DNA of 64,000 nt, from contig NZ_GL538352.1 of assembly GCF_000148995.1 (NCBI RefSeq), positions 744,001 through 808,000 on the forward strand. Direction: 5' to 3'. How positions within the stretch are numbered: the first letter of the stretch is position 1; every line of letters starts with the position of its first letter. The stretch is from Listeria grayi DSM 20601 (GTDB lineage: Bacteria; Bacillota; Bacilli; Lactobacillales; Listeriaceae). Both the position numbers and the translations under genes were made by a program. Below the pieces are notes generated by a model. It had not been told where the DNA came from. It saw nothing but the letters and a program-made list of their open reading frames with translations, and ran no database searches. Positions 10,241 to 20,317 of the stretch are shown here, piece by piece.

Positions 10241-10606
10241 TCATTTTGCCGCAGGGCTGTCTTGCAGGGCTGCCACGCCATGTTCGCCAGTGCTGATTTT
10301 GATCACATCACTTAGCGGATAGACAAATACTTTCCCGTCGCCCGGCTCGCCGGTACGAAGTGTATTTTTGACAACTTCCAAGACTGCTTCTACAGGAACA
10401 GTAGATACGACGATTTCAACTTTCATTCGTTCGTGCACATTATTTTCTTTGATTGTACCGCGATAAAGTTCGATCATTCCTTTTTCAAGGCCGGTTCCTA
10501 CTGCTTTTGTAACGGTGAGTCCGCTTACTCCGATTTCCTTAAGTGCTTTTTGAAAAACGTCAAAGCGGTTGGGGCGTGTAATGATCTCTATTTTTGTTAG
10601 TGACAT
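10241..10606 (-). CDS. nrgB: Nitrogen regulatory PII protein
   Basis: 121 residues. PII-family trimer that binds ATP/ADP and 2-oxoglutarate and controls the ammonium channel encoded just upstream. The ELYRGTIKEN segment corresponds to the T-loop entry; the uridylylated tyrosine of the enterobacterial protein is absent at the expected place, as in other Gram-positive NrgB/GlnK. The C-terminal GDGKVFVYPLSDVIKISTGE segment is the B/C-loop. ATG at 10606 has AAGGAGGAACC upstream. The 12-base gap from amtB indicates one operon. Confidence 0.96.
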   Translation of the reverse strand: MSLTKIEIITRPNRFDVFQKALKEIGVSGLTVTKAVGTGLEKGMIELYRGTIKENNVHERMKVEIVVSTVPVEAVLEVVKNTLRTGEPGDGKVFVYPLSDVIKISTGEHGVAALQDSPAAK

Positions 10607-10618
10607 AATGGTTCCTCC

Positions 10619-11824
10619 TTAATCTTGATAAGCCTTTTCGCCATGTAGTGTCAAATCAAGGCCTTTAAACTCTTGATCTTGATCCACACGGATTGGTACA
10701 AACAGTTTGATGATAAGCGTAATGATCGCTGTAACTGCTGCGGCAAAAACGAGTGTGACCACGATCGCGATCACTTGTTTCAGCAAGAGGCTAGGATCCC
10801 CATAGAACAGGCCATTTGCGCCACCGTCGTTCACTTTCAGTGTCGCGAACAAACCAGTAGCGATACCGCCCCAAATGCCGCCGATGCCGTGCAAGCCAAA
10901 TGCATCCAAGGCATCATCATATTTGATTTTCCCTTTTAACCAGAATACACCCCAGAAACAAATGGCGCCACCGACCAAGCCGATAATAAGTGAGCCGGGA
11001 ACGGAAACAAAACCAGCTGCCGGTGTGATCGATACCAAACCTGCGATCGCTCCGGAAATCGTTCCAAGAATAGTAGGACGCTTGTTAGTCAGCCATTCAA
11101 CAGCGGACCAACCGATGATTCCGGCAGCAGCAGCTGTATTCGTGTTGATAAAAGCAGCCATTGCTACATTATCGATCGTCAAAGCACTGCCTACATTGAA
11201 GCCATACCAGCCGAACCAGACGAGCGTTCCACCGATCAATGTCAATGGCAGACTATGTGGAGCCGAGTTGTCCGCTTCCTTACGTTTGCCGATCATCAGT
11301 GCAAGTACGAGACCAGATACCCCGGAACTGATGTGCACGACATTCCCACCCGCAAAATCAAGTGCACCCAGTTTACTTAGCCAGCCACCGTCTCCCCATA
11401 CCCAATGAGCGATTGGGGCATAAACGAAAAGGGACCAAAGGACAATAAAGATCAAGTAAGCGGAGAAATTCATCCGCTCAGCAAATGCGCCAGAGATGAT
11501 AGCTACTGTTAAAATAGCGAATGTCATTTGAAACATCATAAAAAGGATATGCGGCAAAGCATCTGAATAGCTGTCATTTGCTGCAAAGCCAACGTTGTGT
11601 AGAAAAGCCCATTCCGTTCCGCCAATAAAACCATTGCCGGGAGAAAAAGCTAGGGAATACCCGATAACCACCCATAAGATCGAAATAACAGCCATTGCTC
11701 CAAAACTATGCATGGCGGTACTTAGCACGTTTTTTCGTCTTACCATGCCTCCGTAGAATAAAGCGATTCCTGGTGTCATGATCCAAACTAGTAACGTACA
11801 GAAAAATAAGAATACTGCTTCCAT
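10619..11824 (-). CDS. nrgA: Ammonium transporter
   Basis: About 401 residues (Amt/MEP/Rh family), an integral membrane channel with about 11 membrane helices. The GVSGLVLALMIG, GGTLVWFGWYGFNVGS and FGLHGIGGIWGGIATG segments carry the family hydrophobic-pore histidines. The frame extends to 11860, but the ATG at 11824 with GAGGAG upstream fits the family N terminus (MEAVFLFFCTL). It is first gene of nrgAB. Two GlnR/TnrA boxes and a promoter lie upstream, so expression is expected to rise under nitrogen limitation. Confidence 0.96.
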   Translation of the reverse strand: MEAVFLFFCTLLVWIMTPGIALFYGGMVRRKNVLSTAMHSFGAMAVISILWVVIGYSLAFSPGNGFIGGTEWAFLHNVGFAANDSYSDALPHILFMMFQMTFAILTVAIISGAFAERMNFSAYLIFIVLWSLFVYAPIAHWVWGDGGWLSKLGALDFAGGNVVHISSGVSGLVLALMIGKRKEADNSAPHSLPLTLIGGTLVWFGWYGFNVGSALTIDNVAMAAFINTNTAAAAGIIGWSAVEWLTNKRPTILGTISGAIAGLVSITPAAGFVSVPGSLIIGLVGGAICFWGVFWLKGKIKYDDALDAFGLHGIGGIWGGIATGLFATLKVNDGGANGLFYGDPSLLLKQVIAIVVTLVFAAAVTAIITLIIKLFVPIRVDQDQEFKGLDLTLHGEKAYQD

Positions 11825-11842
11825 AACCAACTCTCCTCTTTT

Positions 11843-11859
11843 TGTAAGATAATATAACA
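11843..11859. promoter_or_regulatory. GlnR/TnrA box, downstream copy
   Basis: TGTAA-GATAATA-TAACA matches the 17-base consensus TGTNA-N7-TNACA exactly. It lies between the predicted nrgA promoter and the start codon, a position suited to repression or roadblock. Confidence 0.85.
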
Positions 11860-11882
11860 TTAAATAATTTATTTATGCCCTC

Positions 11883-11910
11883 ATCATACACGAAAAAAAA
11901 GATAAAGCAA
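11883..11910 (-). promoter_or_regulatory. Predicted nrgAB promoter
   Basis: On the minus strand TTGCTT (plus 11905-11910), a 16-base spacer and TATGAT (plus 11883-11888). It is bracketed by the two GlnR/TnrA boxes. Confidence 0.5.
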
Positions 11911-11936
11911 TAAAAATTAGAAAATTTAATGTATTT

Positions 11937-11953
11937 TGTAAGATAATCTAACA
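11937..11953. promoter_or_regulatory. GlnR/TnrA box, upstream copy
   Basis: TGTAA-GATAATC-TAACA, again an exact match to TGTNA-N7-TNACA, with a core nearly identical to the copy at 11843. The centres are 94 bases apart, close to nine helical turns. It is upstream of the predicted -35, suited to activation. Confidence 0.85.
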
Positions 11954-11994
11954 GAAAACGCTTCCAAAAAGCGGATTGGTATAGACCGGGAATG

Positions 11995-12030
11995 AAAAAA
12001 AGAAGCCCCTTTATGGGACTCCTGCTTTTT
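11995..12030 (-). terminator. Terminator of cymR
   Basis: Minus-strand imperfect stem AAGCAGGAGTCCC / GGGGCTTCTT with loop ATAAA and a following T-run. It overlaps the end of cymR. Confidence 0.7.
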
Positions 12031-12454
12031 AAATATAAAACATGTAACCTGATTCGAGCGCGCGTTCGTTTTCCGAGTGTGCCAGCAAGTCGGAGAGGGT
12101 GGTGTTATCAAGCACATCTCGTACTGCATTTCGCATACGAGTCCATAATTCACGCTGAGCCGATTCTTCATTTTCCATACCTTCAACAAGGACGATCGGA
12201 CCTTCAAGCGTTCGGATCACGTCGCCTGCTGTGATTTCAGAGGGGTCATGATTCAGCACATATCCTCCATAAGCACCGCGGATACTTTTGACGATCCCGG
12301 CATTGCGAAGTGGCCCAATCAATTGTTCTAAATAATGTTCGGATAATCCCTTAGCTTCGGCAATACTACGCAAAGAAATCGGACCATTTCCAACTTGGCG
12401 GGCAAGTTCCAGTGTGACCGTCAAACCATAACGGCCTTTTGTTGTAATTTTCAT
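12029..12454 (-). CDS. cymR: Rrf2-family regulator CymR (cysteine metabolism)
   Basis: 141 residues. Winged-helix Rrf2 protein starting MKITTKGRYGL, with the recognition-helix region LSEHYLEQLIGPLRNAGIVKSIRGAYGGY. It has no cysteines, so it cannot carry the Fe-S cluster of IscR, which fits CymR, the repressor of cysteine uptake and synthesis genes that works with CysK. The frame reaches 12517, but GTGGAGG precedes the ATG at 12454. It is divergent from rarA and close to the cysteine desulfurase gene, the order known in Bacillus and Listeria. Confidence 0.93.
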   Translation of the reverse strand: MKITTKGRYGLTVTLELARQVGNGPISLRSIAEAKGLSEHYLEQLIGPLRNAGIVKSIRGAYGGYVLNHDPSEITAGDVIRTLEGPIVLVEGMENEESAQRELWTRMRNAVRDVLDNTTLSDLLAHSENERALESGYMFYI

Positions 12455-12488
12455 TTTAAAAAACCTCCACGTCATTAAAACCACTATT

Positions 12489-12517
12489 ATTATAACCAAA
12501 CTACTAGGAATTAGCAA
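12489..12517 (-). promoter_or_regulatory. cymR promoter
   Basis: Minus strand: TTGCTA (plus 12512-12517), 17-base spacer, TATAAT (plus 12489-12494), about 35 bases before the start codon. Confidence 0.7.
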
Positions 12518-12543
12518 ACAAGATTCTCCACTATGGAAACAAA

Positions 12544-12574
12544 CGTTCTTATGATATAATAGAGTATAAGAACG
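12544..12574 (+). promoter_or_regulatory. rarA promoter inside a 9-bp palindrome
   Basis: Extended -10 TGATATAAT (TATAAT at 12555-12560) lies in the 13-base loop between CGTTCTTAT (12544-12552) and ATAAGAACG (12566-12574), perfect inverted arms. The -35 is weak, consistent with an extended -10 promoter. The arms could be an operator or form a leader hairpin. Confidence 0.6.
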
Positions 12575-12597
12575 AAGAAAAAAAGAGGAGGGCTACG

Positions 12598-13872
12598 ATG
12601 GCAATTCAACCCCTTGCTTTCCGTATGCGTCCAAAATCACTGGATGAGATCGTGGGTCAAACCCATTTAGTAGGAGAAGGTAAGATCATAAACCGTATGG
12701 TGAAGGCAAAACAGCTTTCCTCCATGATTCTCTATGGTCCGCCGGGCATCGGTAAAACCTCGATTGCAAGTGCGATCGCCGGCAGCACGAAATATGCGTT
12801 TCGTACGCTAAATGCTGTAACCAATAATAAAAAAGATATGGAAGTCGTTGCTGCCGAAGCGAAAATGAGCGGGACAGTAATTTTACTGTTAGATGAAGTT
12901 CATCGCCTTGATAAAGCGAAGCAGGACTTTCTGCTACCGCATTTAGAGAGCGGTGCGATCATTTTGATCGGCGCTACCACCAGTAATCCTTATATCGCGA
13001 TCAACCCGGCGATCAGAAGTCGTACGCAGATTTTTGAATTAAAACCATTAACAATAGAAGATATCGAAAAAACGATCGATCGTGCTTTGGCAGATACGGA
13101 AAATGGTCTGGGCGATTATCAAGTCGAATTAGCTCCGGAAGCGAGAGAGCATTTCGCAACAGCCAGTAATGGAGATGTCCGCAGTGCTCTTAATGCTTTA
13201 GAACTTGCAGTCGTTTCTTCCGAAACCAATGAAAAAGGCGTGATTCATGTTAGCTTGGAAGTGGCAGAAGAATGTCTGCAGCGAAAGAGCTTAGCGCACG
13301 ATAAAGATGGGGATGCCCATTACGATGTGCTCAGCGCATTTCAAAAATCGGTTCGAGGAAGTGACGTTAATGCGGCACTTCATTATATGGGGCGCCTGAT
13401 CGAAGCAGGCGATCTGATCAGCATCAGTAGGAGAATGCTCGTCATGGCGTATGAAGATATCGGCCTCGCCAATCCGCAGGCAGCTGTCCACACACTCTCA
13501 GCGATTCAAACCGCTGAAAAAATCGGCTTTCCAGAAGCGCGCATTCCGCTGGCCAACGCAGTGATCGAACTATGTTTATCGCCAAAATCAAATTCGGCGA
13601 TCATGGCGATCGATGCAGCGCTTGCAGATATCCGTAAAGGGCATAGTGGCGAAGTCCCCGATCACTTGCGGGACGGCCATTATCAAGGCGCGGCAAAACT
13701 TGGTCGTGCGCAAGACTATAAATACCCACACAGCTATGAAAATGCGTGGGTGGATCAACAGTATCTTCCGGATAAATTGATTAATAAACGTTACTATGAG
13801 CCAAAAGAAAATTCTAAATTTGAACAAACTATCGCGGGGGTTTATACAAAAATCAACCAAAATAAAAAGTGA
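12598..13872 (+). CDS. rarA: Replication-associated recombination ATPase RarA (MgsA)
   Basis: 424 residues, a clamp-loader-like AAA+ ATPase that acts at stalled forks. Walker A is ILYGPPGIGKTSIA (about 44-57) and Walker B LLLDEVHRLDKAKQDFLLP (about 98-116). Sensor and tetramerisation domains follow (DGDAHYDVLSAFQKSVRGSD region, AYEDIGLANP near 285). ATG at 12598 has GAGGAGGG just upstream. It is monocistronic or weakly coupled to the 6S RNA region downstream. Confidence 0.95.
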   Translation: MAIQPLAFRMRPKSLDEIVGQTHLVGEGKIINRMVKAKQLSSMILYGPPGIGKTSIASAIAGSTKYAFRTLNAVTNNKKDMEVVAAEAKMSGTVILLLDEVHRLDKAKQDFLLPHLESGAIILIGATTSNPYIAINPAIRSRTQIFELKPLTIEDIEKTIDRALADTENGLGDYQVELAPEAREHFATASNGDVRSALNALELAVVSSETNEKGVIHVSLEVAEECLQRKSLAHDKDGDAHYDVLSAFQKSVRGSDVNAALHYMGRLIEAGDLISISRRMLVMAYEDIGLANPQAAVHTLSAIQTAEKIGFPEARIPLANAVIELCLSPKSNSAIMAIDAALADIRKGHSGEVPDHLRDGHYQGAAKLGRAQDYKYPHSYENAWVDQQYLPDKLINKRYYEPKENSKFEQTIAGVYTKINQNKK

Positions 13873-13889
13873 AATTAGAGTATCAATGA

Positions 13890-13918
13890 TTGTAAAATTT
13901 TTTAATCTATGCTATTCT
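13890..13918 (+). promoter_or_regulatory. Promoter of 6S RNA
   Basis: TTGTAA (13890-13895), 17-base spacer, TATTCT (13913-13918) preceded by TG (extended -10). The predicted start is near 13925. Confidence 0.65.
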
Positions 13919-13925
13919 AATGATG

Positions 13926-14122
13926 AAAAGAAACCCTAATGTATTCGAGTAGTTCCCATTATTTTGAACCGAACAATTTTTATTACCTTGGGAGCCTGGA
14001 GTTCAGGCGCAGCGCACATGCCTCCACACGAGGAAGTGTAAAACGTCTGACAAGGCACCCACCTGCATTAACTGCGGGTTCAAAGGACGGGAATCCTAAC
14101 GGTACGATTGGGGTTTCTTTTT
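13926..14122 (+). ncRNA. ssrS: 6S RNA
   Basis: A stretch of about 190 nt folds back on itself. GAAACCC (13930-13936) pairs with GGGTTTC (14111-14117), GTTCCC near 13952 with GGGAAT near 14089, and TTTTGAACC near 13962 with GGTTCAAAG near 14077, leaving an internal bubble with small hairpins. It ends in a T-run. Length, long interrupted rod shape and own promoter fit 6S RNA, which binds sigma-A RNA polymerase as an open-promoter mimic. The location between rarA and the desulfurase matches my memory of Listeria and is near the B. subtilis bsrA neighbourhood. The long reading frame crossing it is not a real N terminus. Confidence 0.85.
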
Positions 14123-14214
14123 TTATTAAAAAAGTCAGTGTTTTTGCTTTCCGAAAGGATAGCTGTTACAATAATTATCGATTCAAATTGATGACAAAAA
14201 AGGAAGCGATTTTG

Positions 14215-16487
<2,273 letters not shown>

Positions 16488-16492
16488 AAGAG

Positions 16493-16526
16493 AGTGGTTA
16501 TCAATAATGATAACCACTTTTTCTTT
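16493..16526 (+). terminator. Terminator of the desulfurase-mnmA operon
   Basis: AGTGGTTATCA (16493-16503) and TGATAACCACT (16508-16518) form a perfect 11-bp stem followed by TTTTCTTTT. Confidence 0.93.
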
Positions 16527-16634
16527 TGAAAAAAGGACGATCACCATGTTTCTCTACATTTCAAGAGGAATCGCATGGCTACTTTTCTTTTTTATGATAA
16601 AATAAAAGAAAGAAACTTGGAAAAAGGGGTTATT

Positions 16635-17306
16635 ATGGATAAAAATCAATTAGGTATTACATATATGCAAGAAGGAAAACTAGAAGAAGCGGTTAAAACA
16701 TTTACAGAAGTGATCGAAGAAAATCCAGAAGAGCCGATCGGTTATTTGAACTTCGGGAACGTTCTGCTTTCCATGGATGACTTCGAACGGGCAGAATTGT
16801 TTTTCAATAGAGCTTTGGAGCTGGACAATACGATTCCTGCTGCTTATTACAGCTTGGGTAGTTTATATTATGAATTGGAACGCTATCAAAAAGCGGCAGA
16901 AACATTCACATTGGCGCAGAAGAACGGAATGGAAAATGGCGATCTTTACTTTATGCTAGGAATGTCCTTTGTACAATTAGAGCAAAATAAACTGGCGATT
17001 CCCTATTTATTGCGGAGCGTCGAACTAGCTCCAGAAGATAGAGAAGCATGGTTCCAATATGGTATTGCACTTGCGAAATCAGAAGTCTATGAAGAAGCGA
17101 TCGGCGCACTTGAGAAGTCGTTAGAATTAAAACCGGATGACGCAGACAGCCTTTATAATATTGGTGCCGTCTATTTAGCATGGCAGGGCGATCTCGTAGT
17201 CGGAAAAGACTACCTAGAACGCGCCGTAGCCTCTGACAGCAATCACGAATTGGCACTTCGAGCGCTTTATGCGATCGAAGAAATGGAAAAAGAAAACAAC
17301 GATTAG
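16635..17306 (+). CDS. TPR-repeat protein
   Basis: 223 residues made of about six tetratricopeptide repeats (for example EEPIGYLNFGNVLLSMDDFE, IPAAYYSLGSLYYELERYQ and DADSLYNIGAVYLAWQGD), with no signal peptide or membrane segment. It is likely a cytosolic scaffold; partners are unknown. The frame starts earlier (16575), but AAAAAGGGG precedes the ATG at 16635. It ends at the recD2 RBS, so the two are co-transcribed, as in other Listeria. Confidence 0.88.
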   Translation: MDKNQLGITYMQEGKLEEAVKTFTEVIEENPEEPIGYLNFGNVLLSMDDFERAELFFNRALELDNTIPAAYYSLGSLYYELERYQKAAETFTLAQKNGMENGDLYFMLGMSFVQLEQNKLAIPYLLRSVELAPEDREAWFQYGIALAKSEVYEEAIGALEKSLELKPDDADSLYNIGAVYLAWQGDLVVGKDYLERAVASDSNHELALRALYAIEEMEKENND

Positions 17307-17317
17307 GAGGATCAATG

Positions 17318-19705
17318 ATGGAAGAACAAGGCTCTTTATTAGAACAGCCAGAAGAATTATTTATTAAAGGGACTATTTTATCCACGATCTTCCATAATGC
17401 TGATAACTTGTTTTCTGTCGTTCGTTTGCTAGTAAAAGATACGAACACGAATTGGGATGAACGGGACATCGTCGTTACCGGTTATTTCCCAGCCTTACAT
17501 GAAGAAGAAGTATATCTGTTTTACGGAAAAATGAAGGAGCACCCGAAATTCGGGCAGCAGTTTCATGCCGAGCGTTTTCAAAAAGAAATGCCGCAATCAC
17601 GGGAAGGCGTCATCAGCTACTTATCTGGAGAGCTATTTAAGGGTATCGGCAAGGTTATTGCGGAAAACATCGTTGATACACTTGGAAAAGACGCGATCAG
17701 TAGGATCTTAGCGGATCCCTCGCTGCTGGATAATGTCCCGAAACTACCAGAAGCAAAAGCGCTGACATTGATCGATACACTTCGGGAAAATCAAGGTCTG
17801 GAACATGTCATGGTCAAGCTCAATGAATATGGGTTTGGACCTCAGCTATCCATGCGTATCTATCAGGCTTATAAACAAGATGCGATCGAGGTGATCGAAA
17901 AAAATCCTTACCGGTTGATTGAAGATGTTCGTGGGATCGGATTTCAGCGTGCCGATGAACTGGGGCGTAAGCTCGGTTTAAGCGGTGCGCATCCTGATCG
18001 TATTCGCGCAGGTTTGCTTTATACAATGGATCAGATCAGTATGCAGCAAGGGCACGTATATATGGAAGAAGAGCCGCTTATCCAAGAAGTGATCCATTTG
18101 CTCCAAGAAAGTGAACCGGTAACGATCTCGCATGAGGAAGTAGCAAAGGAACTGCTTGTCTTAGCAGAGGAACAAAAATTGATAAGGGAAAACACACGGA
18201 TCTATCTACCTTCTCTCTATTTTGCGGAAAGCGGTTTTGCCTACCATGTGAAGCGAATAATGAAACAAACTGAATATGCAGAGCAGTTTCCAGAATCAGA
18301 ATTTTTGTTAGCACTCGGAGAATTAGAGGAGCGCTTGCAGGTTTCTTTTGGAGAAACGCAGAAAGAAGCGATCAGACAAGCGCTGATGTCACCGATGCTG
18401 GCACTTACAGGTGGTCCGGGTACTGGGAAAACAACGGTTATCAAAGGGATCGTCGAACTATTTGCGGAACTGCATGGCCTTAGCTTAGATCCGCATGCCT
18501 ATAAAGATGGCGCGGCTTTTCCTATCCTGCTTGCAGCCCCAACTGGCAGAGCGGCTAAACGAATGTCGGAATCGACTGGACTTCCGGCGATGACGATCCA
18601 CCGTTTGCTTGGCATGAATGGGCAAGAGAACTTGGATGATGAATCAGAACGCTCTATCGATGGACGCTTGCTTATCGTGGACGAAATGTCGATGGTCGAT
18701 GTGTGGCTGGCGAACCAGCTCTTTCGCGCACTTCCTGCGCATATGCAAGTTATCTTGGTAGGCGATCAGGATCAATTGCCGTCAGTCGGTCCAGGTCAAG
18801 TGCTGAAAGATATCCTTGAATCGAAACAGCTCCCAACAGTGGAACTGACTGATATTTACCGCCAAAAGGATGGCTCTTCGATCATTGAAATGGCGCATGC
18901 GATCAAAGAGGGGCAATTACCTCCGGATTTTACGAAAAACAGCGCAGACCGCTCTTTCTTTCATTGCCAAGTTGGTCAAATCAGTGACGTCGTAGAACAA
19001 GTGGTCAAAAATGCCAAAGCAAAGGGATTTCGGGCGAAGGACATTCAAGTTCTGGCACCGATGTACCGCGGTCCAGCCGGGATCGATATTTTGAATCGCC
19101 AGCTGCAGGAAATCTTTAATCCAAATGATACGGGTAAGCGTAAAGAAGTTGCTTTCGGCGATATCAAATATCGGATACATGATAAAGTGCTTCAACTTGT
19201 CAATCAGCCGGAAAAAAATGTTTTTAATGGCGATATCGGCGAAATCGTCTCGATTATTTATGCAAAAGAAAATACAGAAAAACAAGATATGATCGTTGTG
19301 GAATTCGATCAGACCGAAGTGACGTATTATCGGCAGGAATTCACGCAGATCACGCATGCGTATTGTTGTTCGATCCATAAAGCGCAAGGGAGTGAATTCC
19401 CGATCGTCATCATGCCGGTCGTGAAAAGCTATTACCGGATGCTACGACGCGACCTCTTGTATACAGCCGTTACAAGAAGTAGTCAGTTTTTGATTATATG
19501 CGGCGAAGAAGAAGCTTTTCGAGCAGGTGTCGAACGAATCAATGAGCATACACGCAATACCACGTTATATGACAGACTTGTGAGCGAAGATGTGTTGCTC
19601 GATGAAACAAGCAGTTTGAAAGTCCTGACCATGACAAATGTGGAAGAAATCGATCCGATGATCGGAATGGAAGGAATAACACCGGAGCAATTCGCGAGCG
19701 CATGA
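17318..19705 (+). CDS. recD2: RecD2-type 5'-3' DNA helicase
   Basis: 795 residues, SF1B helicase of the RecD2 (YrrC) group that acts without RecBC. The N-terminal region and helix-hairpin-helix repeats cover about 80-230. Walker A (LTGGPGTGKTTVIKG) is near 362, Walker B is VDEMSMVD near 450, and the C-terminal helicase motif YCCSIHKAQGSEFPIV lies near 685. ATG 17315 and 17318 are adjacent; AGGAGG (17305-17310) is 7 bases from the second, which is chosen. It is needed for replication-fork and mismatch-repair functions in relatives. Confidence 0.95.
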   Translation: MEEQGSLLEQPEELFIKGTILSTIFHNADNLFSVVRLLVKDTNTNWDERDIVVTGYFPALHEEEVYLFYGKMKEHPKFGQQFHAERFQKEMPQSREGVISYLSGELFKGIGKVIAENIVDTLGKDAISRILADPSLLDNVPKLPEAKALTLIDTLRENQGLEHVMVKLNEYGFGPQLSMRIYQAYKQDAIEVIEKNPYRLIEDVRGIGFQRADELGRKLGLSGAHPDRIRAGLLYTMDQISMQQGHVYMEEEPLIQEVIHLLQESEPVTISHEEVAKELLVLAEEQKLIRENTRIYLPSLYFAESGFAYHVKRIMKQTEYAEQFPESEFLLALGELEERLQVSFGETQKEAIRQALMSPMLALTGGPGTGKTTVIKGIVELFAELHGLSLDPHAYKDGAAFPILLAAPTGRAAKRMSESTGLPAMTIHRLLGMNGQENLDDESERSIDGRLLIVDEMSMVDVWLANQLFRALPAHMQVILVGDQDQLPSVGPGQVLKDILESKQLPTVELTDIYRQKDGSSIIEMAHAIKEGQLPPDFTKNSADRSFFHCQVGQISDVVEQVVKNAKAKGFRAKDIQVLAPMYRGPAGIDILNRQLQEIFNPNDTGKRKEVAFGDIKYRIHDKVLQLVNQPEKNVFNGDIGEIVSIIYAKENTEKQDMIVVEFDQTEVTYYRQEFTQITHAYCCSIHKAQGSEFPIVIMPVVKSYYRMLRRDLLYTAVTRSSQFLIICGEEEAFRAGVERINEHTRNTTLYDRLVSEDVLLDETSSLKVLTMTNVEEIDPMIGMEGITPEQFASA

Positions 19706-19707
19706 TA

Positions 19708-19747
19708 AATAACGTATCAGTGGATTTCACTGATGCGTTATTTTTTT
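19708..19747 (+). terminator. Terminator of recD2
   Basis: AATAACGTATCAGTG pairs with CACTGATGCGTTATT (one mismatch) around GATTT, followed by a T-run to 19747. Confidence 0.92.
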
Positions 19748-19825
19748 GCAAAAAAAGCTGCTATCTTCTCTAATAAGAGATATTATATATCCATAGATAA
19801 AACTTATCCACGAAAGGAGCGACTC

Positions 19826-20299
19826 ATGAAACTGAAAAATGGCATTGAGCAGACAATCTGTATTCTCATTATGTTAGAAACCCAGGATAAAGCAAAACCA
19901 TTAAAAAGCTACACGATCAGTGAACGTCTTGGGATTTCCGATTCTTATCTAAAAAAAGTGATGCGGCAATTAGTCGTTGCAGGCCTGGTAACTTCGGAAG
20001 CTGGAAAAGACGGTGGCTTTATTTTAGCAAAAAAAGCCGAGGATTTTACGATGTTAGATATCTATGAAGCAATCGAAGGAAAAGAAAGTTTTATCCATTC
20101 GACAAACTTAGCGGCAAAAGTTTTCTTGTACGAAGATATCATCGAAGCGAAAGAAAGCGAGATTTTAAATGTATTTTTTGAAGCAGAAGAATTATTTAAA
20201 ATACGATTGGGACAATACAAATTTTCACAGTTATTAATGAATACCGAACAAATCAATAAGGGTGTAGATTGGAAAGAAATCCCACTTAAGGGAAAGTAA
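19826..20299 (+). CDS. Rrf2-family transcriptional regulator
   Basis: 157 residues. The winged-helix N terminus has KSYTISERLGISDSYLKKVMRQLVVAGLVTSEAGKDGGF, the Rrf2 recognition helix and wing. No cysteines occur, so it is not a Fe-S type. Paralogous to CymR in fold only. An upstream frame extension exists, but GAAAGGAG precedes the ATG at 19826. It lies 18 bases before the Pip/YhgE gene and probably controls it; a regulator next to a YhgE-type gene is a common pairing. The effector is unknown. Confidence 0.85.
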   Translation: MKLKNGIEQTICILIMLETQDKAKPLKSYTISERLGISDSYLKKVMRQLVVAGLVTSEAGKDGGFILAKKAEDFTMLDIYEAIEGKESFIHSTNLAAKVFLYEDIIEAKESEILNVFFEAEELFKIRLGQYKFSQLLMNTEQINKGVDWKEIPLKGK

Positions 20300-20317
20300 G
20301 AGAAGGAAGGTATCAAG

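Noticed and set aside
10673-11408. Plus-strand frames opposite nrgA and other antisense frames of 60-180 codons
   Set aside because: They are shadows of strongly supported genes on the other strand, with no RBS or family likeness.
11952-11965. CcpA cre-like site AGAAAACGCTTCCA
   Set aside because: Two consensus positions fail, including the first T, and it lies beside a GlnR box; too weak to list.
13939-14214. Long N-terminal extension of the cysteine desulfurase frame
   Set aside because: It runs through the 6S RNA and has no RBS; homologous sequence begins at IYLDHAATSP.
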